From positions 186,001 to 250,000 of the forward strand of contig JASCOD010000007.1 of the NCBI GenBank assembly GCA_029959615.1: DNA of 64,000 nt. Direction: 5' to 3'. A program made the translations under genes and the position numbers. The stretch comes from Flavobacteriaceae bacterium PS02338 (lineage in GTDB: Bacteria; Bacteroidota; Bacteroidia; Sphingobacteriales; Sphingobacteriaceae). Below the pieces are notes generated by a model, which saw nothing but the letters and a program-made list of their open reading frames with translations, made no database searches and was not told where the DNA came from. Below are positions 16,516 to 26,184 of the stretch, one piece after another (within the stretch, counting starts at the first letter, position 1; each line of letters starts with the position of its first letter).

Positions 16516-18567
16516 ATGAGAAGACTAATTTTAACCTTATTTGTTTTTGTTTCCATTTTTTCAGCTAATGCGCAACAAACGCTTTATAGCAAATTGGAAA
16601 AAGATACCCTGGTTATAGGGAATAAATGGATTGAAAGAAAATTTCTTTGGAACAACGGTAACCTAGTTACTTACAGTTTAACTGATAAATCTACTCAACA
16701 AACTTGGCTAAATAGGTTAAAAACTCCGGATTTTCAGCTGACCAAAGATGCAGCTTCAAACGGAGCATATACCTCGAAAGAAGTTAAGGAAACTGCTATT
16801 CACCCCAATTATTTGGCTGTAGAAGTAAACGTTTCACTGGGGACTTTAAGCGTTAAAAAGATTTATCGAGTTTATGAAGATAGTCCCGTAATTGCTTGCG
16901 ATTTTTATTTAAAAGGCAGTGCCGATTTAGCAATCGATCATAAAACGACCAATGCTGGCGATCGGAAAAACATCGAATTTACCGAGGATATGAAATCTCA
17001 ACAGGTAAATGCCGTTTTAGATCAAATCAAGTTGGATGGTTTCCATTGGCAAACTAAAATCGTAGAGTTTTTTGATGTGACGGATTGGAATAACAATCTG
17101 ATCCAAGAACGGAGCATCATTCCTTATCGTAAAACGAATTACAGAGGAAATTTATTGGTAGCACATAACAACGAAAATAATAAAGGTTTTTTCTTTTTAA
17201 AGGAAGCCCCAACTTCTAGTGTACAATTGACTTATCAAGGTCATGATTTTACTACCGATTTCGGTCATTTTACTATGAGCGGTTTGGGGTTAACTACAAA
17301 AGACATCAAAGCTAATGAGTGGACAAAAGCCTATAGTAGCGTAATTGGTGTGTACAGCGGTGGCGAATTGCAGCAATTAACAGCATTACGAAACTATCAG
17401 AAAAACATGCGTAAGTTATTGCCACAACGTGATGAGATGGTAATGATGAACACTTGGGGAGATCGTAGCCAAGACTCGAAGGTGAACGAGAAATTCAGCT
17501 TGTTGGAAGTGGAGAAAGCAGCAGAATTGGGGGTGTCTCACTTTCAAATTGACGATGGCTGGCAAATCGGAAAAAGCCCAAATTCGGCGGTAGCTAAAGG
17601 TTCTTTCAAAAATATTTGGGATAACCCTAGTTACTGGAAACCAGATCCTGCAAAATATCCGAGAGGTTTGCATCCAATTGTAAAACGAGGAAAAGAATTA
17701 GGTGTAGAAATCTGTCTTTGGTTTAATCCGAGTGTGCAAAATGACTACGCCGATTGGGAAAAAGACGTGAATGCGCTAGTGAGTTTGTACAAGGAATATG
17801 GTATTCGCACCTTTAAAATTGATGGTTTAGCTATTCCAACCAAACAATCGGAAATCAACCTCCGCAAGTTATTTGATGGTGTATTGGAGCAAACCAATAA
17901 CGAAGTGGTGTTCAATTTAGATGCTACCGCTGGTAGGAGAGCGGGTTATTACACTTTTAACGAATATGGAAATGTGTTCTTGGAAAACCGCTATACCGAT
18001 TGGCAGAACTACTATCCGTATTGGACTTTAAGAAATTTATGGCAATTGTCTAAGTACGTACCTGCCGAGAAATTACAGATCGAGTTTCTGAATAAATGGA
18101 GAAACGCTGAAAAGTACGGGAAAGATATTTTCGCACCAAACAATCATTCCTTTGAGTATTTATTTGCTACAACGATGGCTGCGCAGCCTTTAGCTTGGTT
18201 CGAGGGAACAGGTTTGCCTAGCGAAGCATTAAAAGTTAAAGATTTAATTGAAGCTTATCGAAAAATACAGCACGATTTTCATTTGGGAACTATTTTGCCT
18301 ATTGGCGAAGAACCTTCTGGAAGATCTTGGACTGGTTTTCAATCGCTGAATGGCAAGCAAGGTTACTTCATTTTTTATAGAGAAAATACTGACGAAGCAG
18401 TTGGTGCTGTGAAAACTTGGTTACCAGCAGGAACTAAAGTGAAATGTACACCAATACTAGGAAACGGAAATGCTATCAATACCACCATTGCTAAAAACGG
18501 TGCCATCGATGTTACACTCCCAAAAATAAACGATTTCGTGATGTATCGTTACGAAATCACCAAATGA
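16516..18567 (+). CDS. GH36-related (clan GH-D) alpha-glycosidase
   Basis: 683 residues with signal peptide 1-20 (LILTLFVFVSIFSANAQQ). N-terminal beta-supersandwich, then a TIM barrel with GH-D features: HFQIDDGWQIG, PRGLHPIVKRGKELGVEICLW-type strand, RTFKIDGLAI with probable nucleophile D436, and LENRYTDWQNYYP with probable acid/base D495. The active-site motifs differ from the classical GH36 at 10962 (KWD..., WTSDNTD), so it is a distant member and specificity may not be galactose. A C-terminal beta-domain is present. Spacing of 10 bases on either side places it firmly in the 14928 operon. Likely periplasmic. Confidence 0.75.
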   Translation: MRRLILTLFVFVSIFSANAQQTLYSKLEKDTLVIGNKWIERKFLWNNGNLVTYSLTDKSTQQTWLNRLKTPDFQLTKDAASNGAYTSKEVKETAIHPNYLAVEVNVSLGTLSVKKIYRVYEDSPVIACDFYLKGSADLAIDHKTTNAGDRKNIEFTEDMKSQQVNAVLDQIKLDGFHWQTKIVEFFDVTDWNNNLIQERSIIPYRKTNYRGNLLVAHNNENNKGFFFLKEAPTSSVQLTYQGHDFTTDFGHFTMSGLGLTTKDIKANEWTKAYSSVIGVYSGGELQQLTALRNYQKNMRKLLPQRDEMVMMNTWGDRSQDSKVNEKFSLLEVEKAAELGVSHFQIDDGWQIGKSPNSAVAKGSFKNIWDNPSYWKPDPAKYPRGLHPIVKRGKELGVEICLWFNPSVQNDYADWEKDVNALVSLYKEYGIRTFKIDGLAIPTKQSEINLRKLFDGVLEQTNNEVVFNLDATAGRRAGYYTFNEYGNVFLENRYTDWQNYYPYWTLRNLWQLSKYVPAEKLQIEFLNKWRNAEKYGKDIFAPNNHSFEYLFATTMAAQPLAWFEGTGLPSEALKVKDLIEAYRKIQHDFHLGTILPIGEEPSGRSWTGFQSLNGKQGYFIFYRENTDEAVGAVKTWLPAGTKVKCTPILGNGNAINTTIAKNGAIDVTLPKINDFVMYRYEITK

Positions 18568-18577
18568 GACCATATAT

Positions 18578-20566
18578 ATGAGAACTATCCTTACCACATT
18601 TTTATTAGCCCTTTCCATCAGCTCTTGGGGACAAAAAAAGTATCAATTAAAATCCCCCGATGGGAAATTGGTAGCTGCCATTACTTTAAATGATAAAATC
18701 AGCTATGCGATAACCCATCAGGACGATACGATTTTAAAACCTTCTGCACTTCACATGACCTTAGAAAACGGCCCAACTTGGGGCAAAGGATCGCAGTTAA
18801 AAAGTGCAAAAAAAACTACATCCCATCAACAGATTAACGCTCTGTTTTATAAAAGAAATCAAATTGATGACCATTATAGCGAACTTGTTTTGAGTTTCAA
18901 AGAGAACTTTATCCTCATTTTTAGAGCTTATAACGAAGGCATTGCTTATCGATTTGTATCTACTAGCGATAAAGCAATTACGGTAAAAAACGAAGAAGCT
19001 ATTTTCAATTTCTCAAAGGATTTTAACGTTTATGTGCCTTATGTAAAAGGAAAATTTAAGGATATCGAAAGTCAGTATTTCAATTCTTTTGAGAACGAAT
19101 ACACTTACACACCATTGAGTAAAATCAGTGCCGATAAATTGGCTTTTTCGCCGCTAGTGGTGAGTGTAGATAACGGTAAAAAAGTTTGTTTAGCAGAGGC
19201 TGATTTGGAAAGTTATCCAGGTATGTACCTTACTAACACTAATGGATCTACTTCGTTGCAATCTAATTTTGCGCCTTATCCAACGGTAACCAAACAAGGT
19301 GGTCACAATGAATTGCAGCAATTGGTTACGGCTCGTCAGCCTTATTTGGCTAAAAGCAAAGCGAAGGCTCAATTTCCTTGGCGTATTGTGATTGTATCTA
19401 CCAACGATAAACAATTGGCAGATAATGATATGGTCTACAAATTAGCGGCTCCATCAAGAGTAGCAGATGTTTCTTGGGTGAAGCCAGGCAAAGTTGCTTG
19501 GGAATGGTGGAACCACTGGGGAATTTCGAATGTCGATTTTGAAGCAGGCATCAATACTGAAACCTATCAAGCTTACATCGACTTTGCATCGAAAAACGGC
19601 ATTGAGTATGTGATTTTAGATGAAGGATGGGCGGTAAATAAAAAAGCGGATTTGTTCCAGGTAGTACCAGAAATAGACTTGAAGAAATTGATTGCTCATG
19701 CGAAAGCTAAAAACGTAGGGATCATTTTATGGGCGGGTTATTATGCATTCGAAAGAGATTTAGAAAAAGTATGTAAGCATTATTCGGAAATGGGCGTAAA
19801 GGGATTCAAGATTGACTTCATGGATCGCGACGACCAGCAAATGGTAGATTTCCATTACCGTGCGGCTGAAGTAGCTGCCAAATACAAGTTGATGCTAGAT
19901 TTTCACGGCACTTACAAGCCAACGGGTATCAACAGAACTTATCCCAATGTCATCAATTTCGAAGCGGTACATGGTTTAGAGCAGATGAAGTGGACTGGTC
20001 CTGAGTTAGATCAAGTAACGTACGATGTGACTTTACCATTTATCCGGATGGTGGCTGGCCCTTTCGATTACACTCAAGGTGCCATGCGCAATGCCACCAA
20101 AAGAACGCATCGTGGTATCAACGACGAACCGATGAGCCAAGGTACGCGTTGTCGTCAATTGGCACAATATGTCATTTTCGAATCGCCGCTGAATATGTTG
20201 TGCGATAGCCCAACTAACTATGAAAAAGAGCAGGAGAGCACCGATTTTATTGCTGCTATTCCAACGGTTTGGGATGAAACTGTAGCATTAGAAGGTGAAA
20301 TCGGTAAGTACATCGCCATTGCTCGTAAAAAAGCAGACACCTGGTATGTAGGTGCTATGACCAACTGGGATGCTCGCAAAACTGAACTGGATTTTTCTTT
20401 CCTAGGCGAAGGAAACTACGTAGCAGAACTCTACAAAGACGGCGCTAATGCCAACCGCATTGCCTCCGATTATAAAAAAGAAACAATTACTATTCCTTCT
20501 AACCGCAAATTAAGCCTTTCAATGGCTAAAGGTGGCGGTTTAGCTATGAAAATTTATAAGAAATAA
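18578..20566 (+). CDS. GH97 alpha-glycosidase, retaining (alpha-galactosidase-like) type
   Basis: 662 residues, signal peptide MRTILTTFLLALSISSWGQ. GH97 has an N-terminal beta-supersandwich, a TIM barrel and a C-terminal beta-domain, all in normal proportions here. The barrel shows WEWWNHWGISNVDFEAGINT, YVILDEGWA, and GFKIDFMDRDDQ with D413 in the position used as nucleophile by retaining members, followed by E462 in NFEAVHG. Inverting SusB-like members lack that Asp, so this one is predicted retaining, probably alpha-galactosidase. Encoded 10 bases after the GH36-like gene and 6 before a GH2 gene. It requires calcium in characterised relatives. Confidence 0.9.
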   Translation: MRTILTTFLLALSISSWGQKKYQLKSPDGKLVAAITLNDKISYAITHQDDTILKPSALHMTLENGPTWGKGSQLKSAKKTTSHQQINALFYKRNQIDDHYSELVLSFKENFILIFRAYNEGIAYRFVSTSDKAITVKNEEAIFNFSKDFNVYVPYVKGKFKDIESQYFNSFENEYTYTPLSKISADKLAFSPLVVSVDNGKKVCLAEADLESYPGMYLTNTNGSTSLQSNFAPYPTVTKQGGHNELQQLVTARQPYLAKSKAKAQFPWRIVIVSTNDKQLADNDMVYKLAAPSRVADVSWVKPGKVAWEWWNHWGISNVDFEAGINTETYQAYIDFASKNGIEYVILDEGWAVNKKADLFQVVPEIDLKKLIAHAKAKNVGIILWAGYYAFERDLEKVCKHYSEMGVKGFKIDFMDRDDQQMVDFHYRAAEVAAKYKLMLDFHGTYKPTGINRTYPNVINFEAVHGLEQMKWTGPELDQVTYDVTLPFIRMVAGPFDYTQGAMRNATKRTHRGINDEPMSQGTRCRQLAQYVIFESPLNMLCDSPTNYEKEQESTDFIAAIPTVWDETVALEGEIGKYIAIARKKADTWYVGAMTNWDARKTELDFSFLGEGNYVAELYKDGANANRIASDYKKETITIPSNRKLSLSMAKGGGLAMKIYKK

Positions 20567-20572
20567 CACAAA

Positions 20573-22357
20573 ATGATGAAGCCGAGAACCTTTTATTTAG
20601 CCTTTACCCTGTTTTTTAGTCTGATTTTTTCCAATGCGATTGCACAGCAAACCATGACCAACGTGTATGGTAGAAATGTACAATCGTTAAATGGAAAATG
20701 GGATGCCATTATTGATTTGTACGATCAAGGTAGAAAAAACAAGATTTTCTTAAATAAGAAACCAGAAACCAAGATTGATTTTTACGAATATTCTTTTGAT
20801 AATGGACTTCGTTTAAACGTGCCATCAGATTGGAACAGCCAAATGCCAGAGCTTAAATATTACGAAGGCACCATTTGGTATGCTCGTAGTTTTGATGTAG
20901 CGAAAGCAGTTAATAATCGCATGTTCCTATATTTTGGAGCGGTAAGCTACCGTTGCAGAATTTATTTGAATGGAAAAGAAATTGCACAACATGAAGGTGG
21001 TTTTACGCCGTTTCAAGTCGAGATCACCGATGCCGTAAAAGAAAAGGATAACTTTTTAGCCGTTGAAGTAAATAACACTCGTCAGGTTGATGCCATCCCA
21101 GCAATGGCTTTCGATTGGTGGAATTATGGCGGTATTACCCGTGATGTATTTTTGGTGAGTACGCCGAAAGTGTTCATCGAAGATTATTTCATCCAGTTGG
21201 ATAAAACTAAAGCAGACAGAATTAACGCTAGCGTAAAGCTTTCAGAAAAAGTTAGTCAAACGGTAACCATCGAGATCCCTGATTTACAGTTAAAACAAAC
21301 ACTGAAAACAGACGCCAATGGCGAAGTAAAAACTTCATTTGCTTCGAAGAAAATCAAACGTTGGTCGCCTACTTCGCCTGCTTTGTACAAGGTGAGAGTT
21401 TCAAGTGAGAGCGATCAGGTAGAAGAGCAAATCGGTTTCCGTAATGTTTGGGTAAAAGGAGAGGATATTTACCTCAACGATAAACCTATTTTTTTAAAAT
21501 CAATCTCATTCCACGAAGAAATTCCACAGCGTAAAGGCCGAGCTTTTTCAGAAGCAGATGCCGTATTGCTATTGTCAGAAGCCAAAGCTTTGGGTTGTAA
21601 TATGATTCGTTTGGCGCATTATCCGCAGAATGAATACATCGTGAGGTTAGCCGAAAAAATGGGCTTTTTGTTATGGGAAGAAATTCCGATTTGGCAGGGG
21701 ATCGATTTTAAAAATGAGGCTACCAAAGAAAAAGCTGGTAAAATGATGCGTGAAATGATTATGCGTGATAAAAACCGTGTTGCCTTAACATTTTGGGGCG
21801 TAGCTAACGAAACGCAACCTTCGGCACCTCGTAATGCCTTCATCAAATCTCTAATTGAAATCACAAAATCTATAGACACGACTAGATTGATTACAGCGGC
21901 CTTCGATTTAGTTCGTTTTAACAAAGAAAGACAGGTATTTGTAATGGATGATCCTTTCATCAAAGAGTTGGATGTCGTGGCGATCAACAAATACATGGGT
22001 TGGTATCATCCGTGGCCGGTTACGCCAGATAAAGCCATTTGGGATGTGGCTAAAGGTCAGCCGTTGATTGTTTCTGAGTTTGGTGGCGAAGCACTTTACG
22101 GCAAAACAGGCGATGCTGATGTGGTAAGCTCGTGGAGCGAAGATTACCAAGCAACTTTGTACCGAGAAAACTTGGAGATGTTCAAGCATATTCCGAACCT
22201 ACGAGGTACTTCGCCTTGGGTGCTTTTTGATTTCCGTTCACCGTTCCGTTTTCACCCAACTAATCAAGAAGATTGGAACCGTAAGGGATTGGTTTCTGAT
22301 CAAGGTTACAGAAAGAAAGCCTGGTATTTGATGAAAGAATATTACGATAGTAAATAA
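20573..22357 (+). CDS. GH2 beta-glycosidase (short form)
   Basis: 594 residues with signal peptide (FTLFFSLIFSNAIAQ). Sugar-binding jelly-roll at about 25-190 (WYARSFDV; YLNGKEIAQHEGGFTPF), immunoglobulin-like domain about 195-290, then the TIM barrel. Acid/base E413 in WGVANETQP and nucleophile E502 in VSEFGGEALYG. It stops soon after the barrel, as beta-glucuronidase-type and some beta-galactosidase-type GH2 enzymes do. Exact specificity is not readable; galactosidase or glucuronidase activity would suit the locus. Last gene before the palindromic repeat block at 22365. Confidence 0.9.
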   Translation: MMKPRTFYLAFTLFFSLIFSNAIAQQTMTNVYGRNVQSLNGKWDAIIDLYDQGRKNKIFLNKKPETKIDFYEYSFDNGLRLNVPSDWNSQMPELKYYEGTIWYARSFDVAKAVNNRMFLYFGAVSYRCRIYLNGKEIAQHEGGFTPFQVEITDAVKEKDNFLAVEVNNTRQVDAIPAMAFDWWNYGGITRDVFLVSTPKVFIEDYFIQLDKTKADRINASVKLSEKVSQTVTIEIPDLQLKQTLKTDANGEVKTSFASKKIKRWSPTSPALYKVRVSSESDQVEEQIGFRNVWVKGEDIYLNDKPIFLKSISFHEEIPQRKGRAFSEADAVLLLSEAKALGCNMIRLAHYPQNEYIVRLAEKMGFLLWEEIPIWQGIDFKNEATKEKAGKMMREMIMRDKNRVALTFWGVANETQPSAPRNAFIKSLIEITKSIDTTRLITAAFDLVRFNKERQVFVMDDPFIKELDVVAINKYMGWYHPWPVTPDKAIWDVAKGQPLIVSEFGGEALYGKTGDADVVSSWSEDYQATLYRENLEMFKHIPNLRGTSPWVLFDFRSPFRFHPTNQEDWNRKGLVSDQGYRKKAWYLMKEYYDSK

Positions 22358-22364
22358 AACGGGT

Positions 22365-22487
22365 CGTCATTGCGAGGAACGAAGCAATCTTAAAGCTATA
22401 TGCTTAGCGACCCTTGTAAGATTGCTTCGTCGTTCCTCCTCGCAAAGACGGAAAATAGAAGCGTCATTGCGAGGTACGAAGCAATCT
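22365..22487. repeat. REP-like palindromic element plus a third half copy
   Basis: A left arm beginning CGTCATTGCGAGG (22365) is answered by an inverted right arm ending CCTCGCAAAGACG (22417-22450). The arms pair over about 27 bases, with one 3-base and one small insertion in the right arm. A third copy of the half-unit (CGTCATTGCGAGG, GAAGCAATCT) lies at 22462-22487. This type of GAAGCAATCT repeat is scattered in intergenic DNA of several Sphingobacteriales (recalled, not checked). It interrupts the otherwise tight operon between two GH2 genes. Confidence 0.75.
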
Positions 22488-22531
22488 CTGTGAAAGCCTT
22501 ACCAAAATAAAATTGAAATAACACACAAAAA

Positions 22532-25258
22532 ATGAACCTATATAAAAACCTAAAACACTTGCTTTTGATGCTCTTTTTAATGCAGGCTTATGCATTAAAA
22601 GCGCAGACCGTATCCCTTGATTTATCTGGTAAATGGAAATTCCAAACTGATGTGATGGATTTTCGTAGAGGATCTCTTTCTCCACGTTATAACCACGTTT
22701 TGCAAGAAGAAATCCAGCTTCCTGGTATTACCGATAACAAGCAAATTGGCTATAAAGTTCCTTATCAATACATTGATCGTTTAACGAGAAAATACGAGTA
22801 CATGGGACCAGCTTGGTACCAACGTGATATCGAAATTCCAGCAGCTTGGAAGGACAAAAAAATCTTCATGTATTTTGAACGTACCCATTGGCTGAGTTCT
22901 ATTTATGTAGATACCAAAGAAGTGAGTGCGATTGATTACATCAGTGTACCTCATAATCACGATTTGACCAACTTTGTGAAGCCTGGAAAGACACATCGTA
23001 TCACGGTTTGTGTTGATAACAGATTTCAGTACAAGACCCATAAGTGGAACCATGCGCATACTGAATTTACTCAGATTAACTGGAATGGTATTTTGGGCGA
23101 AATGAAGTTGATAGCGATAGATCCAGTTTACTTGGAAGATCTTCAGGTATATCCAAATATTGCAAATAACTCCATAAAAGTACGTTTGCAGGTAAATAAC
23201 GATACTAAAAAGCAATTTACAGGGAAAGCTTCTTTCACCATCAATGGTAAGAATTACAACCTTAAAAACGAGGTTACGGTAGTGAGCAAAGACTCGGTGA
23301 CTTTTGTAGAAGCCAATATCCCAATGGGAAAAAATGCCAAGTTGTGGGATGAATTTAATCCGAACGTTTATCAAATCATCGCTCAGTTAAATACATCTGA
23401 TGGTAAATTAAACTATCAGCATGAAAAAGCAACCACTTTTGGATTGAGAGAAGTAAAGCAAGGCAAAAACCACGTGGTGATTAACAATCGTCCAGTGCAT
23501 TTACGTGGTAACGTAGAAAATGCGGTGTTCCCAAAAACAGGACATGCACCAGTAGATGATGCTTCTTGGGAACGCATCATGTTGTTGATGAAAGATTACG
23601 GCATGAACCATTTGCGTTTCCATTCTTGGTGCCCGCCTAAAGCGGCTTTCCGCATGGCAGATAAACACGGGATTTATTTCGAAGTAGAAATGCCAATGTG
23701 GGGCAAAGATGCCGAGCCTGATGAAGACCGTTACAATTTTTTCCGTAGGGAAATGAGAGCTATTTTAAAGGAATATGGTAACCATCCTTCATTTGTGTTG
23801 TACTGTAACGGTAATGAAATCACAGGAAATTTCGATTTTATTGAAGAACTAACTTCTGATGCCATCAAGCTAGATCCTCGTCATTTATTTAGTGGTTCTA
23901 CCGCTCGTACTCGTGTAAAATCAGATCAATATTATGTGTCGCAGCAAACCAACAAGGGACCGGTAAAAGTGTACGAGGGTTTGCCAAATACAGATTGGGA
24001 TAGAAGTACCGAATCGGATGTGGATGTACCCGTAATTTCTCACGAATCGGGACAACGCTGTGTATATCCTAATTTCGAAGAAATTAAGAAGTATGCTAAT
24101 AGCCCAGTAGAAGCCCGCAATTTCGAAGTATTTAGAGATCTGCTACAGAAAAATGGCATGCTAGATCAAGCTAATGATTTCTTTAAAGCTTCTGGAGCTT
24201 TGACGGTTTTAGAATACAAAGCAGTAATTGAAGCGCTTTTGCGTTCATCTAAATCTGCTGGTTTTCAATTATTATCCATCAATGATTTTCCTGGACAAGG
24301 CTATGCACCTGTAGGTATTTTAGATCCTTTTTGGGATAGCAAAGGTTTGGTTACGCCAGAGAAGTTTAGAGAATTTTGTGCACCTACAGTTGCTTTATTG
24401 CGCTACGAAAAAAGCAGCTTTTTCAATACCGAAACCTTCACAGGCAAAGCCGAAGTCTATAATTTCAGCAATGCAGCGCTCAAAAATGCGAAGTTAAAAT
24501 GGTGGCTAACTGATGAGAGTGGTAAAGTGCTTCAAAAAGGAAATTTGAAAAGTCAAACCATTGCTAACGATAATGTATCGTCAGTTGGCGACTTTTCGAT
24601 ACCATTAAAAGGTATCAGTTTTGCTCAAAAGTTAACGGTGCATTTATCTGTTAACGATCAGATTAAAAATAGCTGGGACATTTGGGTGTATCCAAGTCAT
24701 CAAAATCTGATGCGGTCTACAGACCAAGTATTGTACACTTCGGTTTATGATGATGCTGCCAAAAAACAATTGGCACAAGGTAAATCGGTGGTGCTTTACC
24801 CAGATCCAACAGATGTTAAAGGGCGTAAATCAATGTTCCATAATCACTTTTGGAACCCAATTATGTTTGCTTGGGCACCAATGACGATCGGCAATTTGGT
24901 ACATAACGAGCAGCCAATGTTTAAAGATTTTACCACTTCTTACCATACCGATTGGCAATGGTGGGATATCTTAAACAATGCGAAAGTAATCGAAATGCAA
25001 GATACACCAGCACAGCTTCGCCCATTCATTCAGGTGATTGATAGCTATGATAATAACCAGAAGTTGGGCATTGGTTTCGAAGCTAAAGTGAATGGCGGTA
25101 AGCTATTGGTTTTGGCGGTAGATACCAAGACAGATCTCAGTAAGCGCCCAGCCACGCAGCAGTTATTGTACAGTATAGATAATTATGTAAAGAGCGATAA
25201 ATTCTCACCACAAGTACAATTAGAAGAGAATTTTATCCAATCGTTTTTAACCAAATAA
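22532..25258 (+). CDS. GH2 beta-glycosidase (long form)
   Basis: 908 residues with signal peptide (LLLMLFLMQAYALKAQ). Jelly-roll about 30-210 (LSGKWKFQTDV; WYQRDIEIPAAW), Ig-like domain about 215-320, TIM barrel about 325-640 with HLRGNVENAVFP and HLRFHSWCPPKAAF, acid/base E429 in YCNGNEITG and nucleophile E505 in VISHESGQR. A further 250 residues form C-terminal beta-domains. The active-site surroundings differ from the shorter GH2 upstream, so the two probably cleave different linkages. The start codon follows the repeat block by about 45 bases. The next gene, a GH35-tail protein, begins 7 bases after its stop. Confidence 0.88.
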   Translation: MNLYKNLKHLLLMLFLMQAYALKAQTVSLDLSGKWKFQTDVMDFRRGSLSPRYNHVLQEEIQLPGITDNKQIGYKVPYQYIDRLTRKYEYMGPAWYQRDIEIPAAWKDKKIFMYFERTHWLSSIYVDTKEVSAIDYISVPHNHDLTNFVKPGKTHRITVCVDNRFQYKTHKWNHAHTEFTQINWNGILGEMKLIAIDPVYLEDLQVYPNIANNSIKVRLQVNNDTKKQFTGKASFTINGKNYNLKNEVTVVSKDSVTFVEANIPMGKNAKLWDEFNPNVYQIIAQLNTSDGKLNYQHEKATTFGLREVKQGKNHVVINNRPVHLRGNVENAVFPKTGHAPVDDASWERIMLLMKDYGMNHLRFHSWCPPKAAFRMADKHGIYFEVEMPMWGKDAEPDEDRYNFFRREMRAILKEYGNHPSFVLYCNGNEITGNFDFIEELTSDAIKLDPRHLFSGSTARTRVKSDQYYVSQQTNKGPVKVYEGLPNTDWDRSTESDVDVPVISHESGQRCVYPNFEEIKKYANSPVEARNFEVFRDLLQKNGMLDQANDFFKASGALTVLEYKAVIEALLRSSKSAGFQLLSINDFPGQGYAPVGILDPFWDSKGLVTPEKFREFCAPTVALLRYEKSSFFNTETFTGKAEVYNFSNAALKNAKLKWWLTDESGKVLQKGNLKSQTIANDNVSSVGDFSIPLKGISFAQKLTVHLSVNDQIKNSWDIWVYPSHQNLMRSTDQVLYTSVYDDAAKKQLAQGKSVVLYPDPTDVKGRKSMFHNHFWNPIMFAWAPMTIGNLVHNEQPMFKDFTTSYHTDWQWWDILNNAKVIEMQDTPAQLRPFIQVIDSYDNNQKLGIGFEAKVNGGKLLVLAVDTKTDLSKRPATQQLLYSIDNYVKSDKFSPQVQLEENFIQSFLTK

Positions 25259-25265
25259 AAAGGAA

Positions 25266-26036
25266 GTGATGTGGAGGAAAATTGCATTAGGGGTAACGAT
25301 GTTGGCCAGTCAGACCATGATGGCACAGGAAATCGTATTTAACCAAAAGGCAGCTTTAGAGCAGGTGTACAAAAAAGCTATTGACGCTGAAAACTTGCTT
25401 CCAATGAATGATTTAAATGTGGAATTTGGATATGTATTGTATCAATCTGAAATTACCACGCAATCTGAAAGTGAAGAGCTAGAACTGGAAAATGTTAGAG
25501 ATTATGCTGCGGTTTATGTAGATGGAAAATTGCAGGGGAGAATCACAGACAATAACAAGAAAGTCGCTATTAAAACTAATCCTGGTAAGTATTTACTACA
25601 GATTTATGTAGAAAACATTGGAAGAATTACCTATGGGCCAGAAATTACCGATAATTCGAAAGGTTTGTTTGGAGAAGTAACTTTAGACGGAAATGAAGTA
25701 GAAAATTGGAAAATGGTGCCATTGAACATCAAAAAATATCCTGTTAAAGATTTGAAGTTCGAAAACCGTTCTGAGGCTGAAATACCTGCTTTCTATAAAG
25801 GTAAATTTGAATTGAGTACAGCAAAAAACACTTATTTGGATATCACTGGATGGGGAATGGGCGAAGTGTGGGTGAACCAAAAATATGTAGGTTCTTATTG
25901 GGAGGAGGAAAAACAGCGCTCTATCTTAATCACATCAGAAAACTTACTACAGGGAGAAAACGAAATTGTGGTTTTCGAGCTGAAAAACAACCAACAAAAA
26001 ACAATGAAATTATCGCAAAAACCTGTTTTTAAATAG
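25266..26036 (+). CDS. stand-alone GH35-type C-terminal beta-domain protein (no catalytic barrel)
   Basis: 256 residues with signal peptide MMWRKIALGVTMLASQTMMAQ. The mature sequence resembles the two jelly-roll domains that follow the TIM barrel in GH35 beta-galactosidases: NVEFGYVLYQSEI, VRDYAAVYVDGKLQGRI, PGKYLLQIYVENIGRITYGP, PAFYKGKFEL, TYLDITGWGMGEVWVNQKY and LLQGENEIVVFEL. The roughly 330-residue catalytic barrel is absent, yet the gene has its own start and signal peptide and is intact. It may be a carbohydrate-binding accessory protein or a relic of a deleted GH35. Encoded 7 bases after the GH2 gene. The homology is recognised by pattern; the function is unknown. Confidence 0.72.
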   Translation: MMWRKIALGVTMLASQTMMAQEIVFNQKAALEQVYKKAIDAENLLPMNDLNVEFGYVLYQSEITTQSESEELELENVRDYAAVYVDGKLQGRITDNNKKVAIKTNPGKYLLQIYVENIGRITYGPEITDNSKGLFGEVTLDGNEVENWKMVPLNIKKYPVKDLKFENRSEAEIPAFYKGKFELSTAKNTYLDITGWGMGEVWVNQKYVGSYWEEEKQRSILITSENLLQGENEIVVFELKNNQQKTMKLSQKPVFK

Positions 26037-26078
26037 AAACCCAAGTTTGGTAAACAGACTAAAAGATATGCTAAACTG

Positions 26079-26099
26079 ATGCTGAAATAAATTCAGCAT
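26079..26099. repeat. short palindromic intergenic repeat (ATGCTGAA/TTCAGCAT)
   Basis: ATGCTGAA and TTCAGCAT form an 8-bp stem around AATAA-type spacer bases, followed by GACGGAG. This is the form of a common dispersed palindrome in Sphingobacteriaceae (recalled). It lies in the 148-base gap before the GH3 gene. Confidence 0.5.
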
Positions 26100-26184
26100 G
26101 ACGGAGTGTGAATTCAGGGTCGGTGCTATAATAATATTATAAATTAATAATAATCAATTGATTAATAGTTGAACTCATATTAAA

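Noticed and set aside
22781..23374. 197-codon minus-strand open frame inside the GH2 gene
   Set aside because: It is antisense to a gene with intact GH2 catalytic residues, and its translation has no recognisable domain or export signal.
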